Source of the DNA: Rhodovarius crocodyli
GTDB taxonomy: Bacteria; Pseudomonadota; Alphaproteobacteria; Acetobacterales; Acetobacteraceae
Length of the DNA stretch: 64,000 nt
Direction of reading: 5' to 3'
NCBI RefSeq assembly: GCF_004005855.1
Contig: NZ_SACL01000001.1
Location: 744,001 to 808,000 of the forward strand
Shown: in pieces, positions 28,560-36,159 of the stretch
Numbering within the stretch: the first letter of the stretch is position 1
Layout: every line of letters begins with the position of its first letter
Notes under the pieces: model-generated
What the model saw: only the letters and a program-made list of their open reading frames with translations
Told to the model about the DNA's origin: nothing
The model's database searches: none
Translations under genes and position numbers: made by a program

Positions 28560-29987
28560 ATGATGCAAGTGCATTCGCCGCAGTTCAAGGAACGAGCATC
28601 CGCCGCCCTGGCCGATGCCCCATTGCAGAAGGCGCTGACGCGCTTCCGCGACGGTTTCCAGGCCAAACGGGCCGCCGCCGTGGCCGGGCTGCCGGAATTC
28701 GAGGCGCTGCGCGACGTGGCGCGGGACATCAAGAACCACACGCTGGCGCATCTGGATTTCTACCTGGAACGCTATGCCGACAATGTGGAGCGCGCGGGCG
28801 GCGTGGTGCACTGGTGCCCGACCGCCGACGATGCGCGAGCCGCCGTGCTCAAGATCTGCCAGGATGCCGGGGCGCGCACCGTCACCAAGGGCAAGTCCAT
28901 GATCAGCGAGGAGCTGGGCATCAACGCCCATCTCGAAGCGCATGGCATGGAGCCGGTGGAGACCGACCTCGGCGAGTACATCCTGCAGGTGCGCGATGAG
29001 CCGCCGAGCCACATCATCGCCCCCGCCTTCCACCTGAACCGGGAGGATTGGGAGGACAGTTTCCGCCGCGCGCATACCGAGTTGCCGGCCGACCGCGAAT
29101 TCCACGAACGCCGGGACATCCTGACCGAGGCCCGCGCGCGGCTGCGCAACAAGTTCCTGACCGCCGATGTCGGCATCACCGGCGCCAACTTCCTGATCGC
29201 GGAAACCGGCACCAGCGTCATCGTCACGAATGAGGGCAATGGCGACCTGACGCAGACGCTGCCGCGCGTCCACATCGTGCTGGCCAGCATCGAGAAGATG
29301 GTCCCGACGCTGGAGGATGCCTGCACCTTCATCCGCCTGCTGGCGCGCAGCGCCACCGGCCAGGACCTGTCGGTCTACACCACCTTCTCGACCGGGCACC
29401 GCCGCGAACCCGATCTGGACGGGCCCGAGGAATACCATGTGGTGCTGATCGACAACGGCCGGTCGGGCATGCTGGGCACCGAGTTCCAGGACATGCTGCG
29501 CTGCATCCGCTGCGCCGCCTGCATGAACCACTGCCCGGTCTATGGCGCGATCGGCGGGCATGCCTATGGCTGGGTGTATCCGGGGCCGATGGGCAGCGTG
29601 CTGACCCCCACGCTGAAGGGCGTGGACAAGGCGGGCCACCTGCCCAATGCCAGCACCTTCTGCGGCCGGTGCGAGAGCGTCTGCCCGGTGAAGATCCCGC
29701 TGCCATCCCTGATGCGGCATTGGCGGGAACGCGAGTTCGAGCGCCACCTGACACCCCCGGTTGCGCGCCGCGCGCTGGGCTTCTGGGCGTGGTTCGCCAA
29801 GCGGCCGGCGGCCTATCGGCTGGCCACCAGGCTGGGGGCGCGCACGCTGAAGCTGCTGGGGCGCGGGCGGGGTGCCTTCCAGTCCCTGCCCTTCGCCGGC
29901 GGCTGGACCGCGGGGCGCGACCTGCCGGTGCCCGAGGGCGGCACCTTCATGGCGCAATACGCCCGGCGCCAGCGCGGCAAGACATGA
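28560..29987 (+). CDS. lutB: LutB-type iron-sulfur protein of L-lactate utilisation
   Basis: 475 residues. The N-terminal LUD domain (DARAAVLKICQDAGARTVTKGKSM and after) is joined to a ferredoxin-like part with two Cys clusters, CIRCAACMNHCP and CGRCESVCP, each suited to a [4Fe-4S] cluster. LutABC oxidises L-lactate to pyruvate. The start is ATG at 28560 or the next ATG at 28563. It overlaps or adjoins a 53-residue ORF and lutC. The lutA partner is not found beside it. Confidence 0.9.
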   Translation: MMQVHSPQFKERASAALADAPLQKALTRFRDGFQAKRAAAVAGLPEFEALRDVARDIKNHTLAHLDFYLERYADNVERAGGVVHWCPTADDARAAVLKICQDAGARTVTKGKSMISEELGINAHLEAHGMEPVETDLGEYILQVRDEPPSHIIAPAFHLNREDWEDSFRRAHTELPADREFHERRDILTEARARLRNKFLTADVGITGANFLIAETGTSVIVTNEGNGDLTQTLPRVHIVLASIEKMVPTLEDACTFIRLLARSATGQDLSVYTTFSTGHRREPDLDGPEEYHVVLIDNGRSGMLGTEFQDMLRCIRCAACMNHCPVYGAIGGHAYGWVYPGPMGSVLTPTLKGVDKAGHLPNASTFCGRCESVCPVKIPLPSLMRHWREREFERHLTPPVARRALGFWAWFAKRPAAYRLATRLGARTLKLLGRGRGAFQSLPFAGGWTAGRDLPVPEGGTFMAQYARRQRGKT

Positions 29988-29990
29988 GCG

Positions 29991-30152
29991 ATGTCCGAAC
30001 CGCCGAAAGCCCGATACCAGACCACGCTGCAATGGCTGCTGGCCGGCGAGCAGCCCCCTTCCGAGATCGAGGCGAAACTGAACCGCATCGAGGACGCGCT
30101 GAAACGCGCCGAGGCCGCGATGAAACCCAAGGCCCCCGCGCATGAGCCGTGA
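29991..30152 (+). CDS. Small ORF between lutB and lutC
   Basis: 53 codons, ATG at 29991 four bases after the lutB stop, ending inside the start of lutC (11-nt overlap). The peptide has a hydrophobic amphipathic start (QTTLQWLLAGEQ) followed by a predicted charged helix with alternating Glu/Lys/Arg (SEIEAKLNRIEDALKRAE) and a Lys/Pro tail. Heptad spacing suggests a short coiled coil. It has the spacing and codon bias of a real gene. No family recognised; it might assist assembly of the Lut complex. Confidence 0.6.
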   Translation: MSEPPKARYQTTLQWLLAGEQPPSEIEAKLNRIEDALKRAEAAMKPKAPAHEP

Positions 30153-30855
30153 CACAATCCTGAATTCCATCCGCCGCGGGCTGAAGCGCGGCCCGCTGCC
30201 GGCCGACCAGAAGGCGATGCTGGACTCGCGGCTGATGGCGCACCCCACGCACATCATCCCCGCGCGTTCACGCCTGCCGCGGCCGCAGCAGGTGGCGCTG
30301 TTCATCGCCAATCTGGAAAAGGAATTCGCCACCGCCGCGCGCGTGCCCGATGCCGATTCCGTGCCCGCCGCCGTGGCGGACTATCTGGCCGCACAGAACC
30401 TGCCGGCGCGCTTCGCCATGGCGCCGCACCCGATGCTGGCGGCCATGCCGTGGGACCGCTTCCCGATGCTCTCCTTCGAGGCGCGGCGCGGCCAGGGCAG
30501 CGACCAGGCCAGCCTGCAGCACGGCTTCGCCGGCATCGCGGAGACCGGCACGCTGATGCTGCCCAGCGCCCCCGAGCGCCCGACCAGCCTGAACCTGCTG
30601 CCCGATGCCGCCATGGTGGTGCTGCGCGCCAGCGACATCGTGGGCGCCTATGAGGAAGCCTGGGCGAAGCTGCGCGCGACCAACCAGGATGCGCTGACCG
30701 GCGGCTTCATGCCGCGCAACGTCATGCTGGTCACCGGCCCCTCTCGCAGCGCGGACATCGAGCAGACGCTGGAGCTCGGCGCCCATGGCCCGCGTAACCT
30801 GCATGTGATCATCGTGGACGACGACCCGGCCGCCATCCCTGACGCGCTGGCCTGA
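30142..30855 (+). CDS. lutC: LutC-type LUD-domain protein
   Basis: 237 residues. LUD (LutC/YkgG) domain recognised by GIAETGTLML, the DAAMVVLRASDIVGAYEEA stretch and MLVTGPSRSADIEQTLELGAHGP. It is the third component of the LutABC lactate oxidation system. Its ATG lies inside the end of the small ORF, and both follow lutB in one operon. uppP starts 28 bp downstream and may be read through. Confidence 0.9.
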   Translation: MSRDTILNSIRRGLKRGPLPADQKAMLDSRLMAHPTHIIPARSRLPRPQQVALFIANLEKEFATAARVPDADSVPAAVADYLAAQNLPARFAMAPHPMLAAMPWDRFPMLSFEARRGQGSDQASLQHGFAGIAETGTLMLPSAPERPTSLNLLPDAAMVVLRASDIVGAYEEAWAKLRATNQDALTGGFMPRNVMLVTGPSRSADIEQTLELGAHGPRNLHVIIVDDDPAAIPDALA

Positions 30856-30883
30856 ACCGCCAGACCGTTCTACACCGCAGGCC

Positions 30884-31693
30884 ATGGACATCACCGCCAT
30901 TGCCTCCGCCATCCTCATGGGCCTGGTCGAGGGGCTGACCGAGTTCCTCCCGATCTCCTCCACCGGCCACCTGATCCTGCTGGGTCATGTGATCGGCTTC
31001 GAGGGGCCGCCCGGCAAGGTGTTCGAGATCGGCATCCAGCTGGGTGCCATCCTGGCGGTGGTGGTGCTGTACTGGGGCAAGCTGTGGGGCATCGTGACCG
31101 GCATGGCGCGCCCCAACACGGCCGAGCGCTTCTACGCCACCAACATCATCCTGGCCTTCCTGCCGGCCATGGTGCTGGGCGCGACCCTGCATGGGCCCAT
31201 CACGCGGCTGCTGTTCAACCCCTGGGTGGTCAGCGTCATGCTGATCCTGGGCGGCATCGCCATCATCGCGATCGAGCGCAAGATGCCCGAGCCCGAGATC
31301 CATTCCGTGCCGCAGATCGGCCCGCTGGCCGCCGTCATCATCGGCCTCGGCCAGTCGCTGGCGATGATCCCGGGCACCTCGCGCTCCGGCGCCACCATCA
31401 TCACCGCCCTGCTGCTGCGCGTAGACCGCAAGACGGCGGCCGAATTCAGCTTCATCCTGGCCATCCCCACCATGCTGGCCGCCACCGCCTACAGCCTGCT
31501 GAAGGCGCGGGACGAGATCTCGATGGACGGCTTCGGCCTGGTGATCATCGGCTTCGTGGTGGCCTTCGTGGTGGCGCTGCTGGTGGTGCGCGCGGCCGTA
31601 GGCTTTATCGGCCGCGTGGGGTTCACACCCTTCGGCTGGTACCGGATCGTGCTGGGTGTGCTGATGCTGATCGCGCTGAGCGTGGTGGGATAA
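30884..31693 (+). CDS. uppP: Undecaprenyl-diphosphatase (bacitracin-resistance protein)
   Basis: 269-residue polytopic membrane protein of the BacA/UppP family; recycles undecaprenyl pyrophosphate to the monophosphate carrier for peptidoglycan and glycan synthesis. Signature regions are GLVEGLTEFLPISSTGHL near the N-terminus with the catalytic Glu pair, and PGTSRSGAT around residue 165 with the catalytic Arg. It ends in the AT-rich structured element shared with the convergent gene. Confidence 0.95.
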   Translation: MDITAIASAILMGLVEGLTEFLPISSTGHLILLGHVIGFEGPPGKVFEIGIQLGAILAVVVLYWGKLWGIVTGMARPNTAERFYATNIILAFLPAMVLGATLHGPITRLLFNPWVVSVMLILGGIAIIAIERKMPEPEIHSVPQIGPLAAVIIGLGQSLAMIPGTSRSGATIITALLLRVDRKTAAEFSFILAIPTMLAATAYSLLKARDEISMDGFGLVIIGFVVAFVVALLVVRAAVGFIGRVGFTPFGWYRIVLGVLMLIALSVVG

Positions 31694-31694
31694 T

Positions 31695-31810
31695 CTTCTT
31701 TTTCTGAAGAAAAAGAAGCAAAAAGACTTTTCGAGTTGTGGAGCGCATCCCTGGAAGTGATGCACCCCAAACTCTCAAAAGTTTTTTGGTTCTTTTTTAC
31801 AAAAAAGAAC
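31695..31810. repeat. AT-rich structured repeat at convergent gene ends, copy 1 (bidirectional terminator)
   Basis: Two arms of about 45-55 nt form an imperfect inverted repeat around 31740-31765. Each arm carries its own perfect 10-bp hairpin. One is cttctttttc/gaaaaagaag at 31695-31704 and 31709-31718; the other is gttctttttt/aaaaaagaac at 31789-31798 and 31801-31810. Base composition is far below the rest of the window. It starts right after the uppP stop and ends 8 bp before the convergent acyl-CoA synthetase stop. The 42-nt segment 31694-31735 recurs inverted at 42532-42573 with two mismatches. Confidence 0.8.
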
Positions 31811-31817
31811 GATACTC

Positions 31818-33455
31818 CTATCCCCTTATCTGCTTTCGCAGCACATGCTTCTGGATCTTGCCCGTGCTGGTCTTGGGCACTTCCTGGAAGATCACCCGTT
31901 TCGGCGCCTTGAAATGCGCGATCACGGTGCGGACATGGGCGATCAGCTCCATGTCCGATGCCTCGGCCCCCGCCTTCAGTTCCACGAAAGCGCAGGGAAC
32001 TTCGCCCCATTTGTCGTCCGGCTGGGCCACCACCGCCGCCACGGCCACCGCCGGATGCTTGTACAGCGCATCCTCCACCTCGATGCTGCTGATGTTCTCG
32101 CCGCCCGAGATGATGATGTCCTTGCTGCGGTCCTTCAGCTGGATGTAGCCGCCGGGGTGGCGCACCGCGAGGTCTCCGGTGTGGAACCAGCCGCCCTCGA
32201 AGGCCTTGGTCGTGGCGGCCTCGTCCTTCAGATAGCCCTTCATCACGACGTTGCCGCGCATCATCACCTCGCCCATCGTCTCGCCGTCGGCGGGCACGGG
32301 GGCGAGGGTTTCGGGGTCCAGCACCTCCAGCCCTTCCAGCGCGTGATAGCGCACGCCCTGGCGGGCCATCAGCGCGGCCTGGTCGGGGCCAGGCAGGGCG
32401 CGCCATTCGGCGTGCCACTCATTCACCACCGAGGGGCCGTAGCATTCCGTCAGCCCATAGACATGCACCACGCCGAAGCCCGCCTGGCGCATGGCGGCCA
32501 GCACGGCCTCTGGCGGGGGTGCGCCGGCCACGACGAAGCTGACCTCACGGCCCAGGTCGCGTTTCTCCTCGGCGGGGGTGGCCAGCAGCGTGGACATCAC
32601 GATGGGCGCGCCGCACATGTGGGTCACGGCGTGCTCGGCCATCAGCTGCCACATCAGCGGCCCGCGCACGGCGCGCAGGCACACATGGGTGCCGGCCAGC
32701 GCGGTGATGGTCCAGGGGAAGCACCAGCCGTTGCAGTGGAACATCGGCAGCGTCCAGAGATAGGACGGGTGGCGGGGAATATCCCCCGACAGCACATTGC
32801 CGATCGCCAGCAGATGCGCGCCGCGATGGTGATAGACGACACCCTTCGGCCGGCCCGTGGTGCCGGAGGTGTAGTTGAGGGTGATCGCGTCCCATTCGTC
32901 GGCCGGGGGCGTCCAGGCGAAATGCGCATCGCCGCGCCGCAGGAAATCCTCGTAATCCACGCCGCCAAGCGTTTCCTCGCTGGGGGCGGTGTGGTCGTTC
33001 ACCTCGATGATGGTGGGGCGGCGGGCGGTGTGTTCCAGCGCCTGGCGCAGCAGGGGCACCAGTTCCCGGTCCACCAGGATGGCCCGTGCCTCTCCGTGGT
33101 CCAGGATATAGGCGATGGTGTCGGCATCGAGCCGCGTGTTGATGGCGTTCAGCACGCAGCCGGCCATGGGCACGCCGTAATGGGCCTCCAGCATCTCCGG
33201 AATGTTGGGCAGCAGGGCGGCGACGGTGTCCCCGCGGCCGAGCCCCAACTGAGACAGCGCATCGGCCAGCCTCACGCAGCGGTCGCGCAGTTCGGCATAG
33301 TTACGCCTGATGGTTCCATGCACCACGGCCAACCGCTTCGGATGCACGGACGCCGCGCGCTCCATGAAATGCAGCGGCGTCAGCGCCTGATGGTTGGCGG
33401 GCATTTGGCCCAGCCCGTCCTCGAATTTCCGAGGATGCGGATGGAGATCCATCAC
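31818..33455 (-). CDS. Acyl-CoA synthetase (ANL superfamily)
   Basis: About 545 residues. AMP-binding motif YTSGTTGRPKGVVYHH lies near residue 190, the A8 hinge region HTGDLAVRHPGGY-x-x-LKDRSKD near 430, and the catalytic C-terminal Lys in TSTGKIQK. The sequence style (LPMFHCNGWCFPW) matches the medium/short-chain acyl-CoA and 3-methylmercaptopropionyl-CoA ligase group. It activates a carboxylic acid with ATP and CoA. GTG 33455 and ATG 33452 are both possible starts, and the stop of the hydratase overlaps them. It is paired with an enoyl-CoA hydratase under a nearby IclR gene, pointing to degradation of an acyl acid. Confidence 0.9.
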   Translation of the reverse strand: MMDLHPHPRKFEDGLGQMPANHQALTPLHFMERAASVHPKRLAVVHGTIRRNYAELRDRCVRLADALSQLGLGRGDTVAALLPNIPEMLEAHYGVPMAGCVLNAINTRLDADTIAYILDHGEARAILVDRELVPLLRQALEHTARRPTIIEVNDHTAPSEETLGGVDYEDFLRRGDAHFAWTPPADEWDAITLNYTSGTTGRPKGVVYHHRGAHLLAIGNVLSGDIPRHPSYLWTLPMFHCNGWCFPWTITALAGTHVCLRAVRGPLMWQLMAEHAVTHMCGAPIVMSTLLATPAEEKRDLGREVSFVVAGAPPPEAVLAAMRQAGFGVVHVYGLTECYGPSVVNEWHAEWRALPGPDQAALMARQGVRYHALEGLEVLDPETLAPVPADGETMGEVMMRGNVVMKGYLKDEAATTKAFEGGWFHTGDLAVRHPGGYIQLKDRSKDIIISGGENISSIEVEDALYKHPAVAVAAVVAQPDDKWGEVPCAFVELKAGAEASDMELIAHVRTVIAHFKAPKRVIFQEVPKTSTGKIQKHVLRKQIRG

Positions 33456-34222
33456 TGTTTTTTCCCTGGACGTTTATTCAGGAAGGCGTCGATCCCTTCC
33501 CTGGCATCTGCGGCCATCAGGTTTTCTACCATGACGGCCGACGCGATGTCATAGGCTTCCTGCAACGACCGCCCCTCCTGCGCCAGGAAGCCCGCCTTGC
33601 CCATGCGGATGGTGGTTTCGCCGCGCGCGGCGATGCCCGCGGCCAGTTCCAGCGCGGCGGCGCGGGCATCGGGCACCACGCGGTTGACCAACCCCAGGGC
33701 GGCGGCTTCCTCGGCGGGGACCAGCCGGCCGGTCAGCAGCATCTCCATGGCCTGCTTGCGCCCCGCATTGCGGGAAAGGGCGACGGCAGGGGTGGAACAG
33801 AACAGGCCGATATCCACGCCGGGCGTGCAGAACTTCGCGGCGGGGGTGGCCACGGCCAGGTCGCAGCTGGCCACCAGCTGGCAGCCCGCGGCGGTGGCGA
33901 TGCCTTCCACGGCGGCGATGACCGGCACGGGGTGTTCCACCACCGCGCGCATCGCGGCGGAACAGGCCGCCATGGTGCGGGTGAAGAAGCCGCGCCCGCC
34001 ATCGGGCTCCGCGCGGGCGGCGGTCAGTTCGCGCAGGTCATGCCCGGCGCAGAAGGCCGGGCCTTCGGCCAGCAGCACGACGGCGCGGGCGTCCTGTGCG
34101 CGGGCCAGCGCGGCGGACAGGGCCTGAAGCATCTCCAGCGACAGCGCGTTGCGCTGGGCCGGGCGGTCCAGGGTGATGAGCGCCACGCCGTCCGGCCGGC
34201 GCTCCTCGCGCAGCAGGGTCAT
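33452..34222 (-). CDS. Enoyl-CoA hydratase/isomerase family protein
   Basis: 256-residue crotonase-fold protein. The oxyanion-hole segment AFCAGHDLRELT is near residue 60 and VEGIATAAGCQLVASCD near residue 110. A Glu-rich active-site region follows. It hydrates or isomerises an acyl-CoA, presumably the one formed by the ligase downstream. Its stop overlaps the ligase start (GTGA), so they are co-translated. IclR lies 35 bp upstream on the same strand. Confidence 0.88.
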   Translation of the reverse strand: MTLLREERRPDGVALITLDRPAQRNALSLEMLQALSAALARAQDARAVVLLAEGPAFCAGHDLRELTAARAEPDGGRGFFTRTMAACSAAMRAVVEHPVPVIAAVEGIATAAGCQLVASCDLAVATPAAKFCTPGVDIGLFCSTPAVALSRNAGRKQAMEMLLTGRLVPAEEAAALGLVNRVVPDARAAALELAAGIAARGETTIRMGKAGFLAQEGRSLQEAYDIASAVMVENLMAADAREGIDAFLNKRPGKKQ

Positions 34223-34257
34223 GATCGTTTTCCTCCGTTGAACGGAGGATAGAGCGA

Positions 34258-35019
34258 TCAGCCCTCGCCGCCGATAGCCCCCGATATGGCGCGCGCCGCC
34301 GCCAGCACGGCGTCGGTGGCTTCCTGCACGGATTGGCCGGGCGCGGCCGCCGGGATCCAGGCGACGGAAATGGCCGCCACCGTGGTGCCCGCCGCATCCT
34401 TCACCGGCGCGCCGATGCTGGTCACGCCCGGCAGGTTCTCGCCCTGGATCATGGCATAGCCCTGGGCGCGGATGCCGGGCAGCTGGGCCACCACCTCCGC
34501 CGGGTCGGTCAGCGTGTCGGCCGTGACGGGGTGCAACGGGCCGGGGCCCAGCAGGGCCAGCGCCGCCTCATCGGACATGCCGGCCAGCAGGCATTTGCCC
34601 ATGGCGGTGGAATGCAGCCAGCCCAGGTCGCCGGGGGCGGAGCGGATGCCGATGGGGCCGTTGGACTGCAGCGTGACCATGTACAGCGCGCGTTCCCCGC
34701 GCAGGGCGCCCAGATAGGAATTGAACCCCCGCGCCGCCATGGGGGCGAAGGCCTTGGCGGCGGCCTCGGTCATGCGGTCGCGCACGTCCAGCCGGGCCGC
34801 GATGGCCATCAGTTTGGGGCCCAGCCGGTAACGGCGGCTGGCTTCCTCCTGTTCCAGCCAGCCCTCATGCGCCATCGTGTTGATCAGGCGCTGGGCGATG
34901 GCCGGCGCCAGGCCGGAACGGCGCGCCAGGTCCCGCACGCCCAGGGGGGCGGCCTCCGACAGCTCGGCCAATATGGCGAGGCCGCGCTGAAGCGATTGAT
35001 TCTGGCTGATGTCGCTCAT
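34258..35019 (-). CDS. IclR-family transcriptional regulator
   Basis: 253 residues from the ATG at 35019 (upstream frame is non-homologous). An N-terminal winged helix-turn-helix (QSLQRGLAILAELSEAAPLGVRDLARRSGL) is followed by the GAF-like effector domain with TAMGKCLLAGMSDEA. IclR proteins usually repress or activate catabolic genes in response to a small acid. It faces the TTT binding protein/hydantoinase operon across a 143-bp region with a perfect IclR-like operator, and precedes the hydratase/ligase pair on its own strand. Confidence 0.92.
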   Translation of the reverse strand: MSDISQNQSLQRGLAILAELSEAAPLGVRDLARRSGLAPAIAQRLINTMAHEGWLEQEEASRRYRLGPKLMAIAARLDVRDRMTEAAAKAFAPMAARGFNSYLGALRGERALYMVTLQSNGPIGIRSAPGDLGWLHSTAMGKCLLAGMSDEAALALLGPGPLHPVTADTLTDPAEVVAQLPGIRAQGYAMIQGENLPGVTSIGAPVKDAAGTTVAAISVAWIPAAAPGQSVQEATDAVLAAARAISGAIGGEG

Positions 35020-35108
35020 GCGATCATTCTGGCCGGATGATGTGCGCGCCGGGAAGGCATCATCTGGTGGCACCGTTCCGTTTTCTCCCATTGGCAGGTT
35101 GTCTAGGC

Positions 35109-35123
35109 TGGAACATCGTTCCA
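35109..35123. promoter_or_regulatory. Candidate IclR operator TGGAACATCGTTCCA
   Basis: Perfect 15-bp inverted repeat (TGGAAC-3-GTTCCA) in the IclR/TTT divergent region, 39 bp before the binding-protein ATG and 89 bp before iclR. Its size and outer TGGAA/TTCCA halves match the consensus of E. coli IclR-type sites (TGGAAAT-N-ATTTCCA). Autoregulation and control of the divergent operon are inferred. Confidence 0.65.
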
Positions 35124-35162
35124 TTATGCCTGTGTGCCGTTCCTCCGAGGGAAAATCAACCG

Positions 35163-36119
35163 ATGATCAGCCTCACCCGCCGCGCGGCGCTTGCCGCCCC
35201 GTTCCTGTCGGCGCCCGGAATGGCCCGCGCGCAATCCTGGCCGAACCGTCCCATCCGCATGATCGTCCCGTTTCCGCCCGGCGGCGGCGTGGACCTGACC
35301 GCCCGCCTGCTGGCGGAACCCCTGGGGCATGAGCTGGGCCAGACCGTTGTGGTGGAAAACCGCGGCGGGGCGGGCGGTGTGATCGGGGTGGAGGCGATGT
35401 CGCGTGCCGCCCCCGACGGCTACACCCTGTCGCTGGACGGCGCCGGCACCATCACGGCCGGGCCGCACCTGCGCCGCCTGCCCTATGATGCGCTGAACCT
35501 GGGGCACATCACCCGCCTGGTGCGCATGCCCTTCATCATGGCGGTGCGGAACACCCTGCCCGCGCATACCCTGCCGGAATTCCTCGCCCTCGCCCGCCAG
35601 GGCGGGCTGCGCTACGCCAGCGGCGGGCCTGGAACAAGCCAGCACCTGACCGGTGAGCTGTTCAACCAGATGGCCCGCGTCTCGATCGAGCACGTGCCCT
35701 ATCGCGGCACCGGCCCCGCGCTGAACGACCTCGCGGCCGGCATCGTCGATGTCTATTACGGGGACCCCGCGACGCTCGGCATCGTCAACAACGGCCAGGC
35801 GCGCGCCATGGCCGTGACCTCGCCCGAACGCTGGCCGCTGCTGCCCGACGCCCCCGCCGTGGCCGAGGCCGTGCCCGGCTATGTCAGTGAGAACTGGTAC
35901 GGGCTGGCCGCGCCCGCCGGCACGCCGGATGCCATTCTGGACCAGCTGAACGCCGCCATCGCCAAGGTCATGGCCGAGCCCGCCACCCATCGCCGCTTCG
36001 ACGAGGCCGGGCTGCACCCCGCCACGATGGGACGCGCCGCCTACCTCGACTTCCTTCGCCAGGACAGCGTGACCTGGGGCCGCGTGGTGACCACCGGCAA
36101 CATCCGGATCGGCGACTGA
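35163..36119 (+). CDS. TTT-type (Bug) periplasmic substrate-binding protein
   Basis: 318 residues with a Tat/Sec-like signal peptide (MISLTRRAALAAPFLSAPG, cleavage after ARA near residue 22). Mature part: the Bug-family segments RPIRMIVPFPPGGGVD, VVVENRGGAGG and AAPDGYTL. Bug proteins capture small carboxylates for tripartite tricarboxylate transporters. No TctA/TctB membrane subunits are nearby, as is common in species with many orphan Bug proteins. First gene of an operon with hydantoinase A/B and the likely target of the adjacent IclR. Confidence 0.9.
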   Translation: MISLTRRAALAAPFLSAPGMARAQSWPNRPIRMIVPFPPGGGVDLTARLLAEPLGHELGQTVVVENRGGAGGVIGVEAMSRAAPDGYTLSLDGAGTITAGPHLRRLPYDALNLGHITRLVRMPFIMAVRNTLPAHTLPEFLALARQGGLRYASGGPGTSQHLTGELFNQMARVSIEHVPYRGTGPALNDLAAGIVDVYYGDPATLGIVNNGQARAMAVTSPERWPLLPDAPAVAEAVPGYVSENWYGLAAPAGTPDAILDQLNAAIAKVMAEPATHRRFDEAGLHPATMGRAAYLDFLRQDSVTWGRVVTTGNIRIGD

Positions 36120-36159
36120 CCTTCCTCCTTCTCTCTCTACAGAACTAGCGAGACACCGC

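Noticed and set aside
29669-30145. 158-codon plus-strand frame overlapping lutB end and lutC start
   Set aside because: Arg/Gly/Ala-rich shadow. The 53-codon frame at 29991 fits spacing and composition better.
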